Below, piece by piece: positions 21,871 to 28,116 of a stretch of 28,116 nucleotides of DNA. Made by a program: the position numbers and the translations under genes. A model generated the notes under the pieces. It saw only the letters and a list, made by a program, of their open reading frames with translations. It had not been told where the DNA came from and searched no databases. The stretch's first letter is position 1. Every line of letters begins with the position of its first letter. Source of the DNA: Syntrophobacterales bacterium (GTDB lineage: Bacteria > Desulfobacterota > Desulfobaccia > Desulfobaccales > 0-14-0-80-60-11); assembly GCA_023229795.1 (NCBI GenBank), contig JALNYP010000050.1, positions 1 through 28,116 on the forward strand, read 5' to 3'.

Positions 21871-24468
21871 TTACCCCGCGGCGGCTTTGGGGGGGTGCAG
21901 GCATTTGAGGCCGTAGTCGGCGGTTTTGAAGGCGTTGAGGCAGCGTTCCATGACCGCGTCCGAGGCCAGGGCCAGGTCGAGTTGGCGGCAGAAGGCGATC
22001 AGCAGGCCCGCCAGTTCGAGGGTCTGCTCGGTTTCCAGGAGGGAGAGCTTGACCAGCCGGCCCTGGACGAGGTCCCCTTTGGTCATAGCCTTGAAACCCA
22101 GGTCGTCCAGGATCTGTTTGACCAGGCGGGCCCGGCGCTCCCGGCGTTCGATGCTGGCGGCGCCGCCCTTGAACTGGAAACTGATGTAGTTGTCGTTTTT
22201 CTCCTCGGAGATGAAGGCGTCCACGATGCCGAAATGGTAGCCGATCCGGGAGTTGAAATTGAGGTAGGACTCGGTGACGATGGCGAAGCTCTTGCCGCCC
22301 AGGCCGCGCTCGGCCTTGGCCGTGTCATACATGGTGTTGGCAAAGACCGAAATGAAGCCCTTGAGGTCAGGGGCCACCTGGCCGGCCCAGGTGACGCCGG
22401 GGTGGTGAAAGCCCCGGAGGAGGGCCTTAAAGGGGCGGCTGACGATGTCGTCCTCGGTGACCTGGGCCTGGCCCGAGACCTTGAGGCCGCCCCCGAGGTC
22501 GAGGATGAACAGGTTCAAGGGCAGGTCGGTCTTGAGACGGCTGATGCGGCTGGATTCGAGGGCGCGGTCCAGGTCCGGGATGAACATGGCGTCCATGGCC
22601 TTTTCGTGGCAGAACCGGGTGATGTCGTGCAGGGTGAGGCAGTTGGCGGCCTTAAAATCCGGGCTCTCGGGGTCGAGGAGATTGAGGCGGCTGACGAACT
22701 TCAAGATGCGGCGCAACTTCAGGTAAACCGGGTCAGTGCGCCATTCTTCATCCGGTTCCACCTTGTGCAGCAGCTCGGGAACCAGGCCGGGATAGACCAG
22801 GGCGGCGTCGGCGTCCACGGTCACCAGTTGGCCGGAGTGCAGGACCTTGGTGGCGCCGCCGACCTCGACCAGGGTGGGAATGCGGAACTCCCGGGCCAGA
22901 ATGGTCATGTGGTCCGTGGGGCTGCCCACTTCGGTGATGATGGCGGCAATGCGGTCCATGACCAGCACCAGGCGGGCCGAAGGCTGGCGGGCCACCACCA
23001 CCGCGCCCGGGGGAATGCCGGCCAGGTCTTCATCGTGGAGGAAGTGGTGGACCCGGCCCGCGGCCGCGCCGCCCACGGCGCGGATGCCATAATGCAGCAG
23101 CGGCGGGGCTTCGGGCTCCGGAACGGGCTCCCGGGCCTCTTCGGCAAAGGCCGGCGTATGAATGCGCAGGGGCCGGGACTGGAGGATGATGATATTGCCC
23201 GCCTCGCCCACGGTCCACTCGATATCCTGGGGCTGGCCGAAGTGCTCCTCCAGATTGAGGGCGATGTCCGCCAGGGTCTTGACCTGATCGTCGGTGAGGC
23301 TGGGGGCCTTAGCCTGGTCCGGGTCTAGGGTGATTTCCCGGACGCCGCCCTCCGGGGCACAGGTGAGGGCCACGGGTTTTTTCGCCACCCGGCGCTTGGT
23401 GATGGACAAGGATTCCCGGCGGCTTACCATAAAGAGATCGGGGGAGACGGTGCCGTCCACCGCGTACTTGCCCAGGCCCCAGACCGCGGAAATCATCACG
23501 GTCTCGTCCTGGGGACGGTGGGGGTCCAGGGAGAACATGACGCCGCTGGCCCGGGCGGGCACCATGGCGAGGACGCCCACGGCCATGGGGAGTTCATTGA
23601 CGGAAAACTGCTGGTATTTCCAGTAGAAAATGGCCCGGGAGGTGAACTTGCTGGCCACGATCTCTTTGTAGTGCTCGGGGAGAGAGGCCGCGTCCACGTT
23701 GAGGAGGGTGGCGAACTGGCCGGCAAACGAGAATTCGGTGTCTTCGCCCACGGCGCTGGAGCGCACCGCCAGGTGGCGAGTGGGCAGGGTGCGGCCCGCG
23801 GCCACGATGGCCTCTTCCAGGTCCGGGGGCAGGGGGGCCTGGCGCACCATGGCCTGGAGCTCCCGGCTGGTGACCTTGAGGCTGTCCAGGTCTTCGATGC
23901 GGGCCTGGGACAGCTTGGCTTCCAGGTCGGCGGCCAGGCTGGAGGCTTCCAAAAAGCGCTTGTAGGCGGAGGCCGCGATGGCAAAGCCCTGGGGCACCGG
24001 CAGGCCGATGCGGTTGCCGATCTCCCCGAGATTGGCCATCTTGGCGCCCACCGCCGGGGCCGACTCCCAGCTTAAGGCTGACAGCGGCAGGACCAACGGG
24101 GTGTCCGGGATGGTGGGGACCGCCTCCAATTCCCGGTAAAGCTCCTCCCGGAGATGCTCGTAGATGGGGGCCAGATCCCGGTAACGGTCCTGGGTGAGGA
24201 CGTTGAGGGCGGTCACCATGCCGGAGACCTGAGTGCTCAACTTCTCCACCGAGGAATAGAGATAGCTGGAGTCGAAGACGTAGTCGCCGGAAAGCTTTTC
24301 TTCCATATCCGCCATGGTTTCCAGGGCGTTGTTGTTATTGTCCAGGAGGCGGCGGAAATGGGTAAATTTCTCCTGCAGGCGGACCTGTTCGTCCGCTTCG
24401 GGTTCTTTTAGAAATCGGCGCAGGAATTTAAAGACCACGGGTTTTCCATAAGCAATGAGCAGTGTCAT
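21871..24468 (-). CDS. PEP-synthase/PPDK-like phosphotransferase with divergent C-terminus
   Basis: 865 residues. After ~115 residues of helical N-terminus comes an ATP-grasp nucleotide domain of the PEP synthase/PPDK type (~135-460): GAKMANLGEIGNRIGLPVPQ, AVRSSAVGEDTEFSFAGQ and QDIEWTVGEAGNIIILQSRP. Residues ~480-565 form the swivelling phosphohistidine domain with His520 in GSPTDHMTILAREFRIPTLV. The remaining ~300 residues should be the PEP/pyruvate TIM barrel, but the usual barrel signatures (GLLRTEF, RTLD, DFFSIGTNDL, GxCGE) are absent; instead there is an unfamiliar region (LFILDLGGGLKVSG, SRIGYHFGIVDAF). The acceptor is therefore unknown. The ATG at 24468 or adjacent TTG lacks a ribosome site because a GC-rich palindrome abuts it; GTG at 24438 is an alternative. 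It follows the two-component operon closely. Confidence 0.85.
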   Translation of the reverse strand: MTLLIAYGKPVVFKFLRRFLKEPEADEQVRLQEKFTHFRRLLDNNNNALETMADMEEKLSGDYVFDSSYLYSSVEKLSTQVSGMVTALNVLTQDRYRDLAPIYEHLREELYRELEAVPTIPDTPLVLPLSALSWESAPAVGAKMANLGEIGNRIGLPVPQGFAIAASAYKRFLEASSLAADLEAKLSQARIEDLDSLKVTSRELQAMVRQAPLPPDLEEAIVAAGRTLPTRHLAVRSSAVGEDTEFSFAGQFATLLNVDAASLPEHYKEIVASKFTSRAIFYWKYQQFSVNELPMAVGVLAMVPARASGVMFSLDPHRPQDETVMISAVWGLGKYAVDGTVSPDLFMVSRRESLSITKRRVAKKPVALTCAPEGGVREITLDPDQAKAPSLTDDQVKTLADIALNLEEHFGQPQDIEWTVGEAGNIIILQSRPLRIHTPAFAEEAREPVPEPEAPPLLHYGIRAVGGAAAGRVHHFLHDEDLAGIPPGAVVVARQPSARLVLVMDRIAAIITEVGSPTDHMTILAREFRIPTLVEVGGATKVLHSGQLVTVDADAALVYPGLVPELLHKVEPDEEWRTDPVYLKLRRILKFVSRLNLLDPESPDFKAANCLTLHDITRFCHEKAMDAMFIPDLDRALESSRISRLKTDLPLNLFILDLGGGLKVSGQAQVTEDDIVSRPFKALLRGFHHPGVTWAGQVAPDLKGFISVFANTMYDTAKAERGLGGKSFAIVTESYLNFNSRIGYHFGIVDAFISEEKNDNYISFQFKGGAASIERRERRARLVKQILDDLGFKAMTKGDLVQGRLVKLSLLETEQTLELAGLLIAFCRQLDLALASDAVMERCLNAFKTADYGLKCLHPPKAAAG

Positions 24469-24473
24469 CAATG

Positions 24474-24497
24474 ATGGCGGGCACAGAGGCCCGCCCC
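24474..24497. repeat. GC-rich palindrome at the PEP-synthase-like gene start
   Basis: GGCGGGC and GCCCGCC pair around a ~6 nt centre (ACAGAG). The element occupies the 33 bp between the response regulator stop at 24505 and the next start codon, where a ribosome site would be expected. It resembles the short palindromic intergenic repeats common in GC-rich anaerobes. Confidence 0.6.
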
Positions 24498-24504
24498 ACC
24501 AAGC

Positions 24505-24909
24505 TCACTGCTTCTTCAGGGCCGCCAGTTCGCCTTGCATGCGCTTCCACTCGAGGGCCCGCTTGATGGTGATCAAGATGGTCTCTTTGCGGAAGGGCTT
24601 GGTGATGAAATCGTAGGCGCCCTTCTGGATGGCCTCCTCGGCGGTCTCAATGGTGCCGTAGGCGGTAATGACAATGATGGGCATAGCGGCTTCGATCTTC
24701 TTGATGATGCCGATGAGATCGATACCGTCCACCAGGGGCATTTTGAGATCGGTGATCACCAGATCGTAATGATCGTCCTGGAGGAGTTTGCTCACTTCCA
24801 GGGGATTATTGGTCGTGGTGACCTCATAGCCGGTCTTATCCATCAGGATAGTTTTCAACAACCTGAGCATATTGGGCTCATCGTCAACGACCAGTATCCT
24901 CTCCGGCAT
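24505..24909 (-). CDS. Single-domain response regulator (REC only)
   Basis: 134 residues covering a receiver domain and a short Lys/Glu-rich C-terminal helix (ALEWKRMQGELAALKKQ). Landmarks: ILVVDDEPNMLRLL with the acidic pair, phospho-acceptor Asp in DLVITDLKMPLVDG, Thr in IIVITAYGTIE and Lys in DFITKPFRKE. The sequence is of the NtrC-type REC class but has no AAA+ or DNA-binding output, so it acts by protein contact or phosphorelay. ATG at 24909 is chosen since AGGAGG lies just upstream, between the kinase stop and this start. It follows the kinase by 23 nt and precedes the PEP-synthase-like gene, which may be its target (inference). Confidence 0.92.
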   Translation of the reverse strand: MPERILVVDDEPNMLRLLKTILMDKTGYEVTTTNNPLEVSKLLQDDHYDLVITDLKMPLVDGIDLIGIIKKIEAAMPIIVITAYGTIETAEEAIQKGAYDFITKPFRKETILITIKRALEWKRMQGELAALKKQ

Positions 24910-24932
24910 CTTATCCTCCTGCAGTTCCAGCA

Positions 24933-27254
24933 TTAATAAAGAATGGCGTCCGACGGCGGCATGGCCTGCTCCCGGCCGGCCGTCTCGGCCTCCGGGCCTG
25001 AAATAATGGGCAGGTAAACGGTAAAGGTGGTGCCGTGCTTCTCGGGATATTCCTGCGCGGGGTAGCTGGTGAAAATGATGTTGCCCCCGAATTTGCTGAT
25101 GATGCCGTAGCTCATGGACAGGCCCAGGCCGGTGCCCTCGCCGGTCTTCTTGGTAGTGAAGAAGGGGTCGAAGATCTTGGGTTGGACGTCCCGGGGAATG
25201 CCGGAACCCGTGTCGATGAATTCAATGGCGACCCGTTTGCCGTCGGGGCTGGAGGCGGTGACGACTTTCAGGATCCCGCCCCCTTTCATGGCGTCGGCGG
25301 CATTGTTGATCAGGTTGATGAAGACCTGCTGCAGTTCCTGGGGATCGCCTTTGACCCGGGGCAGGGCCGGAGCCAGGCTGGTGTCCAGGCGGATCTTTTT
25401 GGTCAGCAGGGTATTTTTGACCACGGCCAGGGTCTTATCCAGGATGGCGGTGACATCGGCGCTGGTTTCGGCGGTCTCAGGGGAGCGGGCGAAGGTCAGC
25501 AGGTTTTCCACGATCTTCTTGCACCGGAGCCCTTCGTCCTCGATGACCTGGAGAGTTTCATGAATCTCGGGCAGGTCCTCTGTCTGTCCCAGGAGGTGTT
25601 CGGAAAAGCCCAGGATCACGGCAATGGGGTTGTTGATCTCATGGGCCACCCCGGCGGCCAGGGTGCCGATGGAGGCCAGCTTCTCCATATTGATCATCCG
25701 GTCTTCGATGGCCTTGCGGCCGGTGATGTTCCGGGAAATAATCTCATAGGCGAAGGTCTGGCCCTGCTCATCCTTGATGCCCACGATGCTGGTGGAAAAC
25801 CAAAACTCCTGGTCGCCGATGCCCACCGGGTGGCGCTTGCTCCTGACCTTGCCGGTTTCCTGGACCTCGCGGAGCCACTCCATGTGGAAGTCGGCTGATT
25901 TCTGGTTAAAAATATCATAGAAGGTGCGGCCCACAAATTCATGGGGGGCGGCTTCCACCAGGGTCTCGCGTCCCGCCGGCTTCACGGCTGATCGGGCCAT
26001 GGCGAAGAGGTTGGCGGCATAGCGATTGATGGACAGCAGCCGCCCGTCGCCGTCCACCGTATAGATCAGGTCCGCGGCATTTTCCACCAGTCCCTGGTAA
26101 CGGGCCTCGGATTTCTGCAGCTTCTCCTTCTGGCGGTTCACCTCTTCTTCGAGGCTGGAGGAAAACTGCTGTTCATACCGGAAATTCAGCATGACGATGG
26201 TGCCCGACAGGACCACCAGGCCGATGATGACCTGAAGATAGAACTGCCGGACATAGACGGAATGGATCACTCCCTCTACTTCGCTGGAGGGGGCCACCAC
26301 CGCCACTGACCAGGAGGTCGGCGGGCTGCCCTCCTGGACCAGGTTTTGGTCCTCCAACTGGACCGGGGCGTAGGCCATGAGCTTTTGAATCTCCCCGGCC
26401 ATGCCGCCGTGCCACCCGGAGATATAGGCGCCCCAGCCCTCCTTGCCGGCCAGCATTTTCTCCCGTTGAATCTGGTTGATGGCGTCGAAGGAGATGGCGG
26501 ACATCCGTTCTTTGCGCACCGTAAAGGCGTTTTTGCCGATGAAGTCGCGTTCCGGATGGCTTAAGAATATACCCTTACTGTCCATGATCCAGGCATAGCC
26601 GGTCTTGCCGCTGCGGATTCCCTGGGTGAATTTTTTGGCCAATTGGTGAGCGTCGATATAAAACGCCAGGACTCCGGCGAAGGCCCCGGAAGGATGGGGA
26701 TGGGCATCGTCCACGGACATCTCGTAGGTCGGCATCGCCATCACCATGATGAGCCGGCCCACATAGTGGGGAATCTGAGTGGAAACGGGCATCACCAGGA
26801 TCTGGCCCTTATGTTCCGGCTGGCGGGCCCATTCGAGATAAGGAGCATCCTTGAAGGAGCCGGTGGTGATCTGATCCACGCCCCGGCTGTCCACCTGGTA
26901 GGCCCGGTCGCCGCCCGGGGTAAGGCGCACGATTTCGACCACCCCTTCTTCCCGGACGCTGGCCAGAGTGGCCCGCATGCGGTTGGCCCAAGACAGGGGC
27001 TCCACATACTGCATGGAGGGAGAAAAATTGAGGGTGCTCAACTCCCGCTTGAGGAAATGGATATCCTGCTCCAGCAGGCTGGCGGTGTGCCTGGCCAGGA
27101 CCAACTGCTGCTGGTTGAAATCTTCCTTGACGATCTCCTTCATCTGGTTGGCGGACTTGAGGCCCAGATAGATGCTGATCCCGAGGAGGGCGAAGTTGAC
27201 CCCCAGCAGCAGGGCCAGGGCGTAACGGGAGGCGAGAAACGGAAAGCGGCGCAT
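24933..27254 (-). CDS. Membrane sensor histidine kinase (Cache sensor, PAS, HisKA, HATPase)
   Basis: 773 residues. Membrane helix at ~12-32, a large extracytoplasmic dCache-like sensor (~35-330; GKTGYAWIMDSKGIFLSHP and AISFDAINQI are typical), a second helix at ~338-357, a short coiled coil, PAS (~383-510), HisKA with His538 in GVAHEINNPIAVILGFSEH, and an ATPase domain with NLINNAADAM, DTGSGIP and GTGLGLSMSYGII. The H-box and lack of HAMP place it with NtrB/ZraS-type kinases. It partners the REC-only protein encoded 23 nt downstream. Cache domains bind small extracellular ligands such as carboxylates or amino acids; the ligand here is unknown. The ribosome site ahead of the ATG is weak (GGAG at longer spacing). 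Confidence 0.92.
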   Translation of the reverse strand: MRRFPFLASRYALALLLGVNFALLGISIYLGLKSANQMKEIVKEDFNQQQLVLARHTASLLEQDIHFLKRELSTLNFSPSMQYVEPLSWANRMRATLASVREEGVVEIVRLTPGGDRAYQVDSRGVDQITTGSFKDAPYLEWARQPEHKGQILVMPVSTQIPHYVGRLIMVMAMPTYEMSVDDAHPHPSGAFAGVLAFYIDAHQLAKKFTQGIRSGKTGYAWIMDSKGIFLSHPERDFIGKNAFTVRKERMSAISFDAINQIQREKMLAGKEGWGAYISGWHGGMAGEIQKLMAYAPVQLEDQNLVQEGSPPTSWSVAVVAPSSEVEGVIHSVYVRQFYLQVIIGLVVLSGTIVMLNFRYEQQFSSSLEEEVNRQKEKLQKSEARYQGLVENAADLIYTVDGDGRLLSINRYAANLFAMARSAVKPAGRETLVEAAPHEFVGRTFYDIFNQKSADFHMEWLREVQETGKVRSKRHPVGIGDQEFWFSTSIVGIKDEQGQTFAYEIISRNITGRKAIEDRMINMEKLASIGTLAAGVAHEINNPIAVILGFSEHLLGQTEDLPEIHETLQVIEDEGLRCKKIVENLLTFARSPETAETSADVTAILDKTLAVVKNTLLTKKIRLDTSLAPALPRVKGDPQELQQVFINLINNAADAMKGGGILKVVTASSPDGKRVAIEFIDTGSGIPRDVQPKIFDPFFTTKKTGEGTGLGLSMSYGIISKFGGNIIFTSYPAQEYPEKHGTTFTVYLPIISGPEAETAGREQAMPPSDAILY

Positions 27255-27338
27255 GGTCGGTCTAGTTCTCCACGGGTTCCTGCCTAACGTTCTTGGAGGT
27301 GCCGAAATTCTATATTACCCGAAATCAAGGCCGGGTTC

Positions 27339-27364
27339 ACCTGATTGTTGCCGGACAATCAGGT
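27339..27364. promoter_or_regulatory. Perfect 10 bp inverted repeat upstream of the Cache kinase
   Basis: ACCTGATTGT and ACAATCAGGT are exact reverse complements separated by 6 bases (TGCCGG). The repeat lies ~85 bp upstream of the kinase start. The form fits a dimeric regulator's operator or an RNA hairpin in the kinase leader; no T-tract follows, so it is not a terminator. Confidence 0.55.
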
Positions 27365-27627
27365 CCGGAAATCGGCGCCTGATTCGGCCAATTCTCCCGG
27401 CGACCTTCCCGGAAGCAGCTTCTTAGTATGCTATAACATACAGAATACTATCATATTCTTGCTAAGTTAGCGACAAACCTCCGCCAGGCCCAGATAAAAT
27501 CAACGCACCAAAGTGCGAGATGAAAAACTATTTCCCCTGTTATGGCCGCCTTCAGATCAAGGTTAAGAGCGGAGAGTGGATCAATCAGGGGTGAACCTGG
27601 AAAAATCCGGGGGAGGGATGGAGAAGT

Positions 27628-27665
27628 GAGGGAGGGTCGCGACGCCAGGGTTGCGGCCCTCCCTC
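27628..27665. repeat. Strong GC-rich hairpin without T-tract
   Basis: GAGGGAGGG and CCCTCCCTC pair perfectly and the stem extends inward by T-G and CGC/GCG to ~13 bp around a 12 nt loop. There is no T-tract on either side, so it is more likely a structured leader or an intergenic repeat than a terminator. Confidence 0.55.
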
Positions 27666-27670
27666 TATAT

Positions 27671-27707
27671 AAAAACCGGCGCTTGCTTTAGCTTGGGCGC
27701 CAACACC
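27671..27707 (-). terminator. Terminator-like hairpin after the minus-strand gene at the window end
   Basis: On the minus strand GGCGC and GCGCC pair (with flanking G-T wobbles) across a 14 nt loop and are followed by GGTTTTTATATA. It could end transcription from the partial gene at 27997-28116, separating it from the Cache kinase operon. Confidence 0.45.
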
Positions 27708-27927
27708 GGCATACACTTTAACAGTCGGAGGACCGGCAGGTCCGAGACTTGTTAAATTATTCACAAGCAAGCAATATGTCACTTTTAATCGAGGCCAGGA
27801 TAAAAGTCAAGGGAATTTTAAGGCAGGCTGATCAGGTGAGGATTTTCTTTTGGTCAGCAATCTGAAGACGGATAGCAACTCATCAACCCTGTCTCAGTTT
27901 GCCAAGGGATTCTTCCTACAGGGGGTT

Positions 27928-27962
27928 AAAGGAACACGGGCGGGACGCCTGTGCTACTGAAT
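27928..27962. repeat. Intergenic palindromic repeat, copy B
   Basis: TAAAGGAACACGGGCG, loop GGA, then CGCCTGTGCTACTGAAT. The stem CACGGGCG/CGCCTGTG differs from copy A (21763-21797) by a compensated G-C to C-G swap at the base pair closing the GGA loop, while flanks are conserved, so the fold itself seems maintained. Confidence 0.65.
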
Positions 27963-27996
27963 TTGAATTTCTTGTTTTTTGACAAAGAATTATCTT

Positions 27997-28116
27997 TCAT
28001 GCTGCTAATTTGATTAAGGAATCAGGGCTGGCATGCAGGGCTGCAATGATGGCGGTGATAGCCTTGGAGCCAGCGGCAGTCAGGTGATAGCGGTGGGTTT
28101 TCGGGACCTTTTTAAT
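27997..28116 (-). CDS. C-terminal fragment of a gene running off the window (winged-helix-like)
   Basis: Reading in from the right edge, 39 codons are open to a TGA at 27997. They encode KKVPKTHRYHLTAAGSKAIT, then a helix rich in Ala/Ile and PDSLIKLAA at the end. The pattern (basic strand, T-x-R/H-Y-x-L-T-x-x-G, helix) is like the wing and last helix of winged-helix domains, and similar ends occur on several uncharacterised proteins of anaerobes. The rest of the gene is outside the window, so the product cannot be named. A palindromic repeat and a terminator-like hairpin lie downstream. Confidence 0.6.
   Translation of the reverse strand: MKKVPKTHRYHLTAAGSKAITAIIAALHASPDSLIKLAA

Larger units (their letters stand above)
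27255..27996. other. 740 bp non-coding region upstream of the Cache kinase
   Basis: No convincing gene. From left to right it holds a perfect 10 bp inverted repeat (27339-27364), an AT-rich stretch with GTATG-CTATAA-CATAC at 27426-27441 that could include the kinase promoter, a strong GAGGGAGGG hairpin (27628-27665), a minus-strand terminator-like hairpin (27671-27707) and a palindromic intergenic repeat (27928-27962). The open frame on the minus strand at 27585-27782 shows no family character. Confidence 0.55.

Noticed and set aside
27691..27714. GGCGCCAACACCGGCATAC closely matches the 3' end of the DASS gene (GGCGCCAATACCGGCATAC at 3869-3887), possibly a relic of another transporter C-terminus.
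   Set aside because: Only ~19 bp match; the flanking residues do not continue the similarity, and a match of this length can arise by chance in GC-rich DNA.
27585..27782. 65-codon minus-strand frame in the right intergenic region.
   Set aside because: It runs through two hairpins, has no ribosome site and no family resemblance.
1..28116. CRISPR array, toxin-antitoxin pair, prophage or defence island.
   Set aside because: No regularly spaced direct repeats, no cas, phage structural, restriction or toxin-like genes were seen on either strand.

Overview
The window (about 28 kb, GC-rich) looks like chromosomal DNA of a Desulfobacterota bacterium, possibly a Desulfobacca-like sulfate reducer. 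This is inferred from the gene families present (trehalose cluster with a DUF5752 protein, CBS plus SLC13-type permeases, many PAS/Cache histidine kinases). No rRNA, tRNA or phylogenetic marker is present to prove it.

Layout. (1) 93-5939, minus strand: a small CBS-domain protein, an SLC13/DASS-type anion transporter, and two tandem paralogues of an ArsB/NhaD-type permease that carries an extra exported N-terminal domain. Candidate intrinsic terminators lie between the permease genes. (2) 5940-7025: a 1.1 kb non-coding divergent region with two copies of an imperfect ~75-85 bp repeat, each containing the same bulged hairpin, then a plus-strand terminator. (3) 7026-7511: a second CBS protein closely related to the first. 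(4) 7512-8434: mostly non-coding, with a 50-residue zinc-ribbon-like small gene. (5) 8435-13658, plus strand: UspA tandem protein, OtsB, DUF5752 protein, TreT-like GT4 glycosyltransferase and OtsA, i.e. two routes to trehalose in one cluster. The TreT gene carries an apparent one-base deletion near its 5' end. (6) 13722-14002: a degradation scar made of a 35-codon remnant of an alpha-glucan phosphorylase and a remnant of an IS1595-family transposase. The latter is antisense to, and supplies the last ~20 codons of, the adjacent response regulator. (7) 13947-16525, minus: a REC-TPR response regulator and a KinB-like histidine kinase. (8) 16621-21628: two potassium uptake systems back to back, KtrA/KtrB-like (minus) and TrkA/TrkH (plus). 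(9) 21871-27254, minus: Cache-PAS histidine kinase, single-domain response regulator, and a PEP-synthase-like protein without a recognisable PEP-binding barrel. (10) 27255-28116: mostly non-coding DNA with strong hairpins and a palindromic repeat, ending in the C-terminus of a gene that runs off the window.

How it fits together. Trehalose synthesis (compatible solute), two K+ uptake systems, a Usp stress protein and an adjacent membrane sensor kinase make a coherent osmotic-adaptation island (inference). The left block is an anion transport module in which the CBS proteins may sense adenine nucleotides. No clear-cut new defence or mobile system is present. The items most worth a second look are the paired structured repeats between the two CBS genes, the permeases with swapped exported domains, the barrel-less PEP-synthase-like protein, and the decay scar that re-writes a response regulator's C-terminus.
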